The notes under the pieces: model-generated
Seen by the model: only the letters and a program-made list of their open reading frames with translations
Databases searched by the model: none
What the model was told of the DNA's origin: nothing
Shown: piece by piece, positions 46,476 through 53,655 of the stretch
Position numbering within the stretch: position 1 is the first letter of the stretch
Layout of the letters: the number at the start of each line of letters is the position of its first letter
Program-made: the position numbers and the translations under genes
NCBI GenBank assembly: GCA_947259105.1
Contig: CAMYKU010000019.1
Coordinates: 1 to 53,655, forward strand
Source: an uncultured Alphaproteobacteria bacterium
GTDB lineage: Bacteria; Pseudomonadota; Alphaproteobacteria; UBA8366; JADFVY01
DNA length: 53,655 nt
Reading direction: 5' to 3'

Positions 46476-47015
46476 ATGGCAATTTTCCCGCCCGAACAGA
46501 GAATCTGGTGGAAGGAGCCGCTGCACGGCTTCGAGCTGGTCTGGATCGGCGTCTGCCTGGTCTGGGCCATCGTCATGTTCGGCACGATGATCGTCTGGCA
46601 CGTCATCGGCGAACAGAACCTCTCGAACAGGGCCTATCGAATCGACCCCGATGTCTTTGCGGAACGGACCGAGGCGATGGTCACGGATTACACCGTGCGC
46701 GAGGAAGGCGACACCGGCATTCCGGTCGTGCACCCGCCGGCCGGCAGCGACATCTATCTGCAGGCCAGCCTTTGGCAGTGGTACCCGATCCTCGAGCTGG
46801 AAAAGGACAAGGAATACCATCTGCACCTGTCGTCGATCGACTGGCAGCACGGGTTTTCGCTGCAACCGACCAACATCAACGTCCAGGTTCATCCCGGCTA
46901 CGAGCTGGTGATGACGCTGAAACCCAACAGGGCCGGCGAATTCGGTGTCGTGTGCAATGAATTCTGCGGCATTGGCCATCACAACATGCTGGGCCGCATC
47001 TACGTGGTCGAGTAA
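46476..47015 (+). CDS. norS: CuA-containing subunit II of a heme-copper nitric oxide reductase (NorS-like)
   Basis: A 179-residue protein with one N-terminal membrane helix (about 20-43) and a periplasmic cupredoxin domain. The CuA ligands are all present: H125 in DWQHGFSLQP, then C160-N-E-F-C164-G-I-G-H168-H-N-M171. This is smaller than a standard cytochrome oxidase subunit II (one helix instead of two). Placed before the unusual subunit I, it matches the NorS subunit of NorSY-type reductases. GGAGG precedes the ATG. Confidence 0.75.
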   Translation: MAIFPPEQRIWWKEPLHGFELVWIGVCLVWAIVMFGTMIVWHVIGEQNLSNRAYRIDPDVFAERTEAMVTDYTVREEGDTGIPVVHPPAGSDIYLQASLWQWYPILELEKDKEYHLHLSSIDWQHGFSLQPTNINVQVHPGYELVMTLKPNRAGEFGVVCNEFCGIGHHNMLGRIYVVE

Positions 47016-47032
47016 GAGAGGGAGGACGGAAC

Positions 47033-48730
47033 ATGGCGGATGCAACACTGTTCAGGACCTGCCCCGACACCGGGCTTCCCGTCCACCTGCCGGCGGAGCG
47101 GCTGATCAAGGCCAACGCGGTCGCCGGCGTTCTGGCGCTGGCGCTCGGCGGCTTTCAGGGGCTGCTGGTCGCGCTGACGCGCTGGCCGGATGTCTCTTTG
47201 CTGCCGGCGGACTGGTTCTATCTGATCCTGACGGGGCACGGGCTCAACGTGCTGCTGTTCTGGATCATCTTCTTCGAGATCGCGATCCTCTACTTCGCGT
47301 CGGCGATCCTGCTGAAATCGCGGCTCTGGGCGCCGAAACTGGGCTGGGTCGGGTTCGGCCTGATGGTGGTCGGCTCCCTGATGGCCAACTACGCCGTATT
47401 CCAGGGCGATTCCAGCGTGATGTTCACCTCGTACGTGCCGATGCAGGCACATCCGCTGTTCTATCTCGGCATCATCCTGTTCGCCGTCGGCGCGCTGGCC
47501 GGCTGCGCCGTCTTCTTCGGCACGCTGGTGGTCGCCAAGGACGAGAAGACCTATGAGGGCTCGATCCCGCTGGTCACCTTCGGTGCATTGACCGCCGCGA
47601 TCATCGCGGTGTTCACGATCGCCTCGGGGGCGATCATCCTGATCCCGACCCTGATGTGGTCGCTCGGTCTGATCGGAGACATCGATCCCATACTCTACAA
47701 GGTGATCTGGTGGGCCATGGGGCATTCGTCGCAGCAGATCAACGTCGCGGCCCATGTCGCGGTGTGGTACTGCATCGCCGCGATGCTGCTGGGCGCCAAG
47801 CCGCTGTCCGAGAAGGTCAGCCGGATGGCGTTCCTGCTGTATATCCTGTTCCTGCAGCTCGCGTCGGCGCATCATCTTCTGGTCGAGCCGGGCATCAGTT
47901 CGAACTGGAAGATCTTCAACACCAGCTATGCCCTCTATCTAGCGGTGGTCGGCAGCATGATCCACGGGCTCAGCGTGCCGGGCGCGATCGAGGCGGCGCA
48001 GCGCCGCCGCGGCTTCACCAAAGGCGCGTTCGAGTGGCTGCGCAAGGCGCCCTGGGGCAACCCGGCCTTCGCGGGCATGTTCACGTCGCTGGTCTATTTC
48101 GGCTTCCTCGGCGGCATCTCGGGCGTCGTCATGGGCGCCGAGCAGCTGAACCTGATCATGCACAACACGATCTATGTGCCGGGCCATTTCCATGCAACGG
48201 TGGTGGCGGGGACGACCCTGGCCTTCATGGCGATCACCTATCTGGTGGTGCCGCTGATCTGGCGCCGGGAGATCATGTTCCCGGGCCTGGCCAGGTGGCA
48301 GCCCTATGTCTTCGGGCTGGGCGCGGCCGGCATTTCGGTGTTCATGATGGGCGCCGGGACACTGGGCGTGTCACGGCGGCACTGGGATATCAATTTCACC
48401 GACGCGGCCCTGTCCTTCAGCTATCCTGACACCGCCTTCCTGATGATGGCGTTGAACGGGCTGTCGGCCGTGCTGGCGGCGATCGGCGGGGTGATGTTCA
48501 TCGTCATCGTCGTGTCGTCCATCCTGTTCGGCAAGAAGCGCGGCGCCGATGCGGCGCAGACCAACCCGATCATCGGCGTCGGCGGCGGCGAGGCCGTTGC
48601 CAGCTACGGCAGCGAAGGCACCCTGAAGCTGCCCGGCACGATGATCCTCGTCGGCATCTTCTTCATCGCCTTCTTCCTCTATTACTGGGTCAACTGGAAA
48701 TACCTCTCCGAGGTATGGCCGCTGAGCTGA
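47033..48730 (+). CDS. norY: Heme-copper catalytic subunit lacking the active-site tyrosine (NorY/sNOR-like)
   Basis: A 565-residue membrane protein with about 12-14 helices. Metal ligands are present: low-spin heme histidine H69 (LTGHGLNVLLFW), CuB histidines H231 and H280-H281 (SAHHLLVEPG), and H385-F-H387 (GHFHATVVAGT). Where oxidases have HPEVY the sequence is H231-S-S-Q-Q235, so the cross-linked tyrosine is missing. It cannot work as an ordinary oxygen reductase and probably reduces NO to N2O. NorY-type subunits of ammonia oxidisers, as I recall them, share this G-H-S-S-Q-Q string. Identification of the exact subfamily needs a tree. Confidence 0.75.
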   Translation: MADATLFRTCPDTGLPVHLPAERLIKANAVAGVLALALGGFQGLLVALTRWPDVSLLPADWFYLILTGHGLNVLLFWIIFFEIAILYFASAILLKSRLWAPKLGWVGFGLMVVGSLMANYAVFQGDSSVMFTSYVPMQAHPLFYLGIILFAVGALAGCAVFFGTLVVAKDEKTYEGSIPLVTFGALTAAIIAVFTIASGAIILIPTLMWSLGLIGDIDPILYKVIWWAMGHSSQQINVAAHVAVWYCIAAMLLGAKPLSEKVSRMAFLLYILFLQLASAHHLLVEPGISSNWKIFNTSYALYLAVVGSMIHGLSVPGAIEAAQRRRGFTKGAFEWLRKAPWGNPAFAGMFTSLVYFGFLGGISGVVMGAEQLNLIMHNTIYVPGHFHATVVAGTTLAFMAITYLVVPLIWRREIMFPGLARWQPYVFGLGAAGISVFMMGAGTLGVSRRHWDINFTDAALSFSYPDTAFLMMALNGLSAVLAAIGGVMFIVIVVSSILFGKKRGADAAQTNPIIGVGGGEAVASYGSEGTLKLPGTMILVGIFFIAFFLYYWVNWKYLSEVWPLS

Positions 48731-48755
48731 GGTCCGGCTGCCAGGGGGAAATGAA

Positions 48756-49622
48756 ATGCGGGTCATGGCCAGGGAGCTCTATACGGTGCTCAAGCTGCGC
48801 ATCGGCGTTGCGATCAGCGTATGCGCCCTGGCCGGGCTCGCGATCACGCCGGGCGAAACGCCACCGGCATGGCAGATCGCGGTGCTGGGGCTTGCAGTTC
48901 TGCTGTCGTCGGCCAGCGCAGGCGCGTTCAACCATTATGTGGAGCGCGACCTGGACGCAAGGATGGCGCGGACCCGGAACCGGCCGTTCGTCACCGGCCG
49001 CTTCCGGCCCGGCCCCCCCTGGCTCTGGGCCATCGGCGCGATGCTGGCGGTGGCGGTCGTCGGGGCGGCGCTTGTGCTCAATGTCCCGGCCGCGCTCCAC
49101 ACGTTTCTGGGCGCGTTCTTCTACGGTGTCGTCTACACGGTCTGGCTGAAACGCCGGACTGCATGGAATATCGTGCTGGGCGGGCTTGCCGGAAGCTTCG
49201 CCGTTCTGGCCGGCGCATCCGCCGTCGACCCGGGGCTGGCGCCGGCGCCGATCTGGCTCGCGGTCGTGCTGTTCCTGTGGACGCCGCCGCATTTCTGGAG
49301 CCTTGCCATCGCCCTGCACAAGGATTACGAGGCGGCGGAGGTGCCCATGCTGCCGGTCGTGGTCGGCGACGCCAGGGCGGCCTGGATCATCCTGATCCAC
49401 ACCGTCGCTGTTGCCGCCGCATCGATCGTTCCGGCATTCTACGGGCTTGGCTGGATCTATCTCGTGGCGGCGCTGTCCGGCGGCATCTGGTTCACGGCGC
49501 GCAGCGTCCAGCTGGTGCGGAACCCCTGCCGCGAGACGGCCATGACCAATTTCCGCGCATCGCTCGTGCAGCTCAGCCTTCTGCTGGGCGCGGCGATCGC
49601 CGACACGTGGATTCTGGGGTAG
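48756..49622 (+). CDS. ctaB: Protoheme IX farnesyltransferase (heme O synthase)
   Basis: A 288-residue UbiA-family enzyme with about eight to nine membrane helices. The two aspartate-rich motifs are present: NHYVERDLDARMARTRNRP and HKDYEAAEVPMLPVVVGD (histidine and aspartate pairs). It makes heme O from heme B. Being inside this operon it suggests that the catalytic subunit uses a farnesylated heme. GGGGG precedes the ATG. It follows norY by 25 bases. Confidence 0.92.
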   Translation: MRVMARELYTVLKLRIGVAISVCALAGLAITPGETPPAWQIAVLGLAVLLSSASAGAFNHYVERDLDARMARTRNRPFVTGRFRPGPPWLWAIGAMLAVAVVGAALVLNVPAALHTFLGAFFYGVVYTVWLKRRTAWNIVLGGLAGSFAVLAGASAVDPGLAPAPIWLAVVLFLWTPPHFWSLAIALHKDYEAAEVPMLPVVVGDARAAWIILIHTVAVAAASIVPAFYGLGWIYLVAALSGGIWFTARSVQLVRNPCRETAMTNFRASLVQLSLLLGAAIADTWILG

Positions 49623-49634
49623 CGGATCCTGGCC

Positions 49635-50456
49635 ATGAGATGGCGTGCCCATTTTGCCCTGACAGGCCTTGCACTGGCGCTGCTCGCACCGCCGGAGGCA
49701 AGCTTCGGCGCACAACGCCCGGCGAGCGAGAACGTCGACCTGACGGCGGCGCTCGAGGCCAGCAAGGCGGCGGTGGGCCGCCGCCTGGGCGACTACGTGT
49801 TCCACGATACCATGGGCGCGCGGACACCGCTGTCCAGGTTCGGCGGCCGGCCGGTGATCATCAACATGGTCTATACCGCCTGCACGGATTTCTGCCCGGT
49901 CACGTTGCAGAGCCTGGCCCGCGCGGTCGAGGGCGCGCAGGATGCGCTGGGGCCGGACTCGTTCAGCGTGCTGACGATCGGGTTCGATACCCGCACCGAC
50001 CATCCGGCGCAGATGCGCGCCTATGCGAGGAGCCAGGGCATCGATTTTCCCAACTGGCATTTCCTCAGCGCCGACGCGCAAACGATCCTCGCGCTCACCG
50101 AACAGCTCGGATTCGCGTTCTATCGCGCGCCGCAGGGCTTCGACCATATCGCGCAGACCACGATCGTCGGCGCCCAAGGGCGGGTGTTCCGCCAGGTCTA
50201 CGGCGCCGACCTGACCGTCGCGTCGATCGTGGAACCGCTGAAGCAGTTGCGCTACGGCGAGACCGCAAACCTCGCCAGCCTCGACAACATCGTCGAACGC
50301 ATTAAACTCTTTTGCACCCTGTACGATCCGGACGAAGACGCCTACCGGTTCGACTGGTCGATCTTCACCGGTATCGTCGCGGGGCTGTTGAGTATTATGG
50401 GGCTCGCCGCGTTCCTGATCCACGCAACCCTGCAATACCGGAATGCCGGCCGGTAG
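49635..50456 (+). CDS. SCO1/SenC-family copper chaperone with C-terminal membrane helix
   Basis: A 273-residue protein. Signal peptide (1 to about 26), thioredoxin-like domain with copper-binding C-T-D-F-C in MVYTACTDFCPVTLQ and the distal histidine in FDHIAQTTIVGAQGRVF. A C-terminal segment (about 240-265) is a membrane helix, unusual for SCO proteins, which normally have an N-terminal anchor. It probably loads CuA of the NorS-like subunit. SenC genes follow norSY in ammonia oxidisers, as I recall. Confidence 0.9.
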   Translation: MRWRAHFALTGLALALLAPPEASFGAQRPASENVDLTAALEASKAAVGRRLGDYVFHDTMGARTPLSRFGGRPVIINMVYTACTDFCPVTLQSLARAVEGAQDALGPDSFSVLTIGFDTRTDHPAQMRAYARSQGIDFPNWHFLSADAQTILALTEQLGFAFYRAPQGFDHIAQTTIVGAQGRVFRQVYGADLTVASIVEPLKQLRYGETANLASLDNIVERIKLFCTLYDPDEDAYRFDWSIFTGIVAGLLSIMGLAAFLIHATLQYRNAGR

Positions 50457-50523
50457 AATTGGCCACCGCAACCGCCCGACCGAAACATCCGCACCGTTCC
50501 CAAGAGGTAAGAGCCGACCGGCC

Positions 50524-52086
50524 ATGAGTTACGTAAAACGCGTTCTGCGCATGGCTTTCTCGTGGCTGGAAGCGGGCCTCGACCGCATTTTCACGCCCGC
50601 CTGCAACCCGCTCTACCACCTGGGCGCGCTGGGTTTCCTGTACTACTGGGTGGTCGCGGCCACCGGCATCTATCTGTTCATCTTCTTCGATACGGGCATC
50701 ACCGAGGCCTACGGCTCGATCGATTCGATCACCTACGACCAATGGTATCTCGGCGGCGTGATGCGCAGCCTGCACCGCTACGCGTCCGACGGCATGGTCG
50801 CCATGATGATTGTGCACATGCTGCGCGAGTTTTCCCTGGACCGTTACCGCGGGGCGCGCTGGTTCACCTGGTTCACCGGCCTGCCGGTGCTGTGGATGGT
50901 GTTTGCCGCGGGGATCAGCGGCTACTGGATGGTCTGGGACATGCTGGCCCAGTATATCGCCATCGCGACCACCGAATGGCTGGACTGGCTGCCGGTCGTC
51001 GGCGGCACGATCGCCCGCAACTTCCTGAACCCCGATCGCCTGGACGACCGCTTCTTCACGCTGATGGTGTTCATGCATATCTTCGTACCGCTGTTCCTGC
51101 TGTTCGTGCTGTGGATCCACCTGCAGCGCCTGACCCACCCGGTGATCAACCCGCCGCGGCTGCTGGCAGGCGGCACCTTGCTGATGCTGCTGGTGCTGTC
51201 GGTCGCCAAGCCGGCCGAGAGCCAGCCGCCGGCAAATCTCGACCTGGTGCCGTCCCAGATCGGCCTGGACTGGTTCTACCTGCCGGCCTATCCGCTCATG
51301 GATATGCTGGGGAACGGCATGGTCTGGGGCCTCGTCGCATTCGGCACGCTGCTGTTCGTCGTCCTGCCGTGGCTGCCGCCGCTGCGCCGCGCCGCCGGGA
51401 AGGCCGCCGTCGTCGATCTCGCCAACTGCAACGGCTGCACGCGCTGCGCCGAGGACTGCCCCTACGCCGCCATCGAGATGGGGCGGCGCACCGACGGCCG
51501 GCCGTTCGACCGGCAGGCCGTGGTATCGGCCGAGCTGTGCGTCGCCTGCGGCATCTGCGCCGGAGCGTGCCCGACGGCGATGCCGTTCCGCCGCGCCAGC
51601 GAACTGATCCCCGGTATCGACCTGCCCGAGACTCCAATCCGGGAGCTGCGCGACCGCGTCCACGACGCCGCGCAGGGGCTGACCGGCGACACCCGGATCA
51701 TGGTGTTCGGCTGCGAGCATGGATACGATGCAACCAGGCTGACCGGCCCCCGGGTGGCGGCCCTGCGCATTCCCTGCATCGGCATGCTGCCGCCCGCCTT
51801 CATCGATTACGTGCTGAGCCGGCATCTGGCCGAGGGCGTCGTGCTGGCCGGCTGCAGCGAGGGCGAATGCCATAACCGGCACGGTGTCCGCTGGACCGTG
51901 GACCGCCTCGCCCGGGCACGCGACCCGATGCTGCGAAAGCGCGTCCCGCGCGAGCGGATCGAGACGGTCTGGACGCCGCTTGCCGAGGGCTGGACGCACC
52001 GGCGCCGCATCGCCGACTTCGCCGCGCGGCTGCGCCGTCTCGCCACCGAAGAGGCGGACGGCACCCCCGGCGAGGCCGCGGAATAG
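50524..52086 (+). CDS. Cytochrome b / ferredoxin / MvhD-like three-domain fusion
   Basis: A 520-residue membrane protein. Residues 1 to about 230 are a four-helix cytochrome b (bc1 type) with H84/H98 and H185/H199, each pair 14 residues apart, so two b hemes. Further helices lie near 215-230 and 265-285. Residues 298-352 carry two [4Fe-4S] sites (C302, C305, C308, C312; C339, C342, C345, C349). Residues about 390-460 resemble MvhD/FlpD proteins (FGCEHG, IPCIGMLPPAF, VLAGCSEGECHNRHG). It may link the quinone pool to a soluble iron-sulfur carrier or to the reductase. The ATG at 50524 fits the family start better than the in-frame ATG at 50443 inside the SCO gene. Confidence 0.8.
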   Translation: MSYVKRVLRMAFSWLEAGLDRIFTPACNPLYHLGALGFLYYWVVAATGIYLFIFFDTGITEAYGSIDSITYDQWYLGGVMRSLHRYASDGMVAMMIVHMLREFSLDRYRGARWFTWFTGLPVLWMVFAAGISGYWMVWDMLAQYIAIATTEWLDWLPVVGGTIARNFLNPDRLDDRFFTLMVFMHIFVPLFLLFVLWIHLQRLTHPVINPPRLLAGGTLLMLLVLSVAKPAESQPPANLDLVPSQIGLDWFYLPAYPLMDMLGNGMVWGLVAFGTLLFVVLPWLPPLRRAAGKAAVVDLANCNGCTRCAEDCPYAAIEMGRRTDGRPFDRQAVVSAELCVACGICAGACPTAMPFRRASELIPGIDLPETPIRELRDRVHDAAQGLTGDTRIMVFGCEHGYDATRLTGPRVAALRIPCIGMLPPAFIDYVLSRHLAEGVVLAGCSEGECHNRHGVRWTVDRLARARDPMLRKRVPRERIETVWTPLAEGWTHRRRIADFAARLRRLATEEADGTPGEAAE

Positions 52087-52099
52087 GAGGCGGCGGGAG

Positions 52100-52633
52100 A
52101 TGGCCGATATGCTCAGATGGATCGGACAGGCGGTCATCTATGCGGGAATGGCGCTGTGGCTGGGGTATTTCGCGAACCGCCCCGTCTACACCCACCTGCC
52201 GCCGGAGCAGGCGCTGATCAAGCTCAGCGTCGTCCACGGCGCGCAGCGCAAGGGCGAATGCCGCAAGCGCACGCAGGAGGAACTGGATGCGATGAACCCC
52301 AACATGCGCACGCCATTGGACTGCCCGCGCGAGCGGCTGCCGATCGCGATCCGGATCCTGCTGGACGGCGAGGTGATCTACGACGAATCGGCGACCGCCG
52401 CCGGGCTGGCGCGCGGCGGCACGACCAGGGTCTACGAGCGGTTCGCCGTCGCCTCCGGCCGGCATGAGCTGGTCGCCCGGATGGTCGACTCGGCACGCAC
52501 CGAGGGCTACGATTTCGAGCGCGCGGCGACGATCGAGCTGTCGCCCGGCGAGAATTTCGTGATCGATTTCCGCGCCGAATCCGGCGGCTTCCTGTTCGAC
52601 GGCAAGTCCGTTACCTACAGGCCGCAGGGCTGA
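52100..52633 (+). CDS. Membrane-anchored protein of unknown function
   Basis: A 177-residue protein with one N-terminal helix (about 5-24, GQAVIYAGMALWLGYFANRP) and a soluble, beta-rich domain outside. Two cysteines (near 55 and 74) could pair. I recognise no family. AGGAGG precedes the ATG, and it lies 13 bases after the fusion gene, so it is surely co-transcribed. Confidence 0.6.
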   Translation: MADMLRWIGQAVIYAGMALWLGYFANRPVYTHLPPEQALIKLSVVHGAQRKGECRKRTQEELDAMNPNMRTPLDCPRERLPIAIRILLDGEVIYDESATAAGLARGGTTRVYERFAVASGRHELVARMVDSARTEGYDFERAATIELSPGENFVIDFRAESGGFLFDGKSVTYRPQG

Positions 52634-52654
52634 CATGCGGGCAGGAGAGAAACC

Positions 52655-53065
52655 ATGGCGCTGATTGAGTGGCGGGAGGAATTCTCGATCGGCATCCCCT
52701 CGGTCGATTACGAGCACAAGGGGATGATCCGGATGATCAACCAGCTGCACGAGGAGATGTCGGCGGCGCCGTCGCGCGACACCGTCAGCGACTTCCTCGG
52801 CGAGATCCATTCCCTGATCTCGGCGCATTTCGCGCTCGAGGAGAAGGAAATGCGCGAGATGGCATACGACGCGCTCGACGATCACAAGGACGACCACGAA
52901 CGGCTCCTCGACGAGATCCGCGACATCATGGACGACTTCGAGGCGGACGACTCCGCTGATTTTGCGGCGGAGCTGGGCGGGCGCCTCGAAGCCTGGTTCA
53001 CCGGGCACTTCCGGACGAAGGACGCGCGCCTGCACCGGTTCCTCAAGGACCGCGAAGGCGGCTGA
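52655..53065 (+). CDS. Bacteriohemerythrin
   Basis: A 136-residue di-iron protein of the bacteriohemerythrin family. The iron ligands are in VDYEHKGMIRMINQLHEEM, SAHFALEEKEM, DHKDDHERLL and TGHFRTKDARLH. These proteins bind O2 or NO. It is the last gene of the NO reductase operon, spaced 21 bases from the previous gene, so it may bind NO or protect the operon's products from oxygen. Confidence 0.9.
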   Translation: MALIEWREEFSIGIPSVDYEHKGMIRMINQLHEEMSAAPSRDTVSDFLGEIHSLISAHFALEEKEMREMAYDALDDHKDDHERLLDEIRDIMDDFEADDSADFAAELGGRLEAWFTGHFRTKDARLHRFLKDREGG

Positions 53066-53264
53066 GGCGGGGACCAGGCGCTGCCGGCGGCGCTGGCGGC
53101 AGCCGCGATTGTGCGAAACAACCCCATGCACCGGCGTTTTCCGCGGGTTTCAGGCGGGGGTGTTTTGGGGAATCGCGGCCGCGGCGGGGCGGCGGCGCCG
53201 ACAAACAACGCGCTAACGCATGCCCGACCCGTCACGGCTTGTCGCCGGATGCGGCGGAATAAAG
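53066..53264. other. Gap with family C repeat
   Basis: It holds the family C repeat copy 2 and a weak hairpin (GCTGCCG near 53080 with CGGCAGC near 53096) just past the hemerythrin gene, which could end that operon. No gene is supported. Confidence 0.4.
53112..53157. repeat. Dispersed repeat, family C copy 2
   Basis: Contains ACAACCCCATGCA and CCGCGGGTTTCAGGCGG and matches the copy at 15761-15804 over about 44 bases. Confidence 0.7.
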
Positions 53265-53655
53265 CTATCTATCTGATTTCAAGAAGGAAACAGCGGTTAG
53301 ATAGGTATACTGTCCCCTGATCTCCTTCTCGATGCGGCGGCCTTGCGCGTCGTAGCGGTAGGCGGCGTATGTGGCGTCGGGGAAGTCGATGCGGACCAGG
53401 CGGTTGAGCACGTCCCACTCGTAAGTCGTCGCGGCGCCGCTGGTGTCGGTGACGCAGTCGAGGCCGACTTTGACCCGCTTGCTCGCAAGGTTCCCGTTGG
53501 CGTCGTAGTCGTAGCAGGTGTCGGCGTCCTCGCGCAGCCGGTTGGCGGCGTCGTGGGTGTAGGAGGCCGAGAGGTGCGAGGTCTCGCGGTTGCCCTCGGG
53601 GTCGTAGCTGTACGATTCCGCGCCAGCATAGCCGCCGCCGGTGAGCTGCAGGGTC
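53265..53655 (-). CDS. YD-repeat (RHS-type) protein, C-terminal end only in window
   Basis: In the frame ending at TAG 53265-53267 the protein has repeated Y-D/Y-E motifs: YSYDPEGNRETSHL, YTHDAANRLRED, YDYDANGNLASKRV, YEWDVLNRLVRIDFPD and YRYDAQGRRIEKEI. These are YD repeats of RHS-like surface or toxin proteins. The C-terminus then stops abruptly with RGQYTYLTAVSFLKSDR, without the core end and toxin tip usual in RHS, so this may be a broken or displaced fragment. The 5' part lies beyond the window. Confidence 0.75.
   Translation of the reverse strand, partial: TLQLTGGGYAGAESYSYDPEGNRETSHLSASYTHDAANRLREDADTCYDYDANGNLASKRVKVGLDCVTDTSGAATTYEWDVLNRLVRIDFPDATYAAYRYDAQGRRIEKEIRGQYTYLTAVSFLKSDR

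Noticed and set aside
46476..48730. Ordinary aa3-type cytochrome c oxidase genes
   Set aside because: The CuA subunit has one helix instead of two, the HPEVY tyrosine motif is absent from subunit I, no subunit III or ctaG is present, and the promoter carries a DNR box.
48690..50525. Long minus-strand open frame opposite ctaB and the SCO gene
   Set aside because: Antisense of two clearly recognised genes, with no ribosome site or family motifs.
53297..53629. Threonine- and proline-rich minus-strand frame
   Set aside because: It is an alternate frame of the YD-repeat gene; the frame with Y-D motifs is the real one.

Overview
The window is 53.7 kb of GC-rich DNA from a bacterium that is probably an alphaproteobacterium, possibly a Rhodospirillales-type denitrifier. 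The evidence is an NDUFS4-like complex I accessory subunit gene, an Atm1-type ABC exporter, an NnrR/DNR-type regulator, an alphaproteobacterial style nirS/nirI/nirX layout, and several families of short palindromic intergenic repeats. The taxonomic call is an inference from gene content; no rRNA or marker gene is present.

Layout. 1-1100: 5' end of a probable IS1182-type transposase, a small membrane protein and a frameshifted lipocalin-like gene. 1377-7964: glycine/serine catabolism (gcvP, gcvT without an adjacent gcvH, an XRE-cupin regulator, sdaA). A TTTC-N6-GAAAC palindrome lies upstream of both gcvT and sdaA and is a good candidate operator. 8317-17632: a mixed stretch with an HflC-like SPFH protein, a PqiA-like protein, tRNA-Arg and tRNA-Pro flanking an NDUFS4-like gene, a DUF192 protein, a TPP riboswitch driving thiZXY-type pyrimidine uptake, a YeeE/TsuA-type transporter, an orphan PhnD-like binding protein and an ABM-like protein. 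17760-27233 (minus strand): an Atm1-type exporter and a nine-gene Mrp-like cation/proton antiporter operon with three NuoL/M/N-type subunits and no full MrpA. 27444-31205: coxG, an ECF sigma/anti-sigma pair, coxS and coxM, with no coxL. 31224-32114: an alpha/beta hydrolase.

32432-53065 is a nitrite/nitric oxide respiration island. The minus-strand nir operon is nirS-nirC-nirF-nirD-nirL-nirG-nirH-nirJ-nirN (cd1 nitrite reductase and heme d1 synthesis; nirE is not here). Divergent from it are nirI, nirX and nnrS. A convergent DNR/NnrR-type regulator separates these from a second plus-strand operon: a 64-aa membrane protein, a CuA subunit, a heme-copper catalytic subunit whose cross-linked tyrosine position is glutamine, a heme O synthase, a SCO/SenC protein, a cytochrome b/ferredoxin/MvhD-like three-domain fusion, an unknown membrane-anchored protein and a bacteriohemerythrin. 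I read this operon as an alternative CuA-type nitric oxide reductase (NorSY/sNOR-like) replacing the usual norCB. Three TTGAC-N4-GTCAA boxes sit in the two divergent control regions, so nitrite and NO reduction are probably switched on together by the DNR-type regulator. The cytochrome b/ferredoxin/MvhD fusion inside this operon is the least familiar and most interesting part of the window.

The window ends in the 3' end of a YD-repeat (RHS-type) gene.
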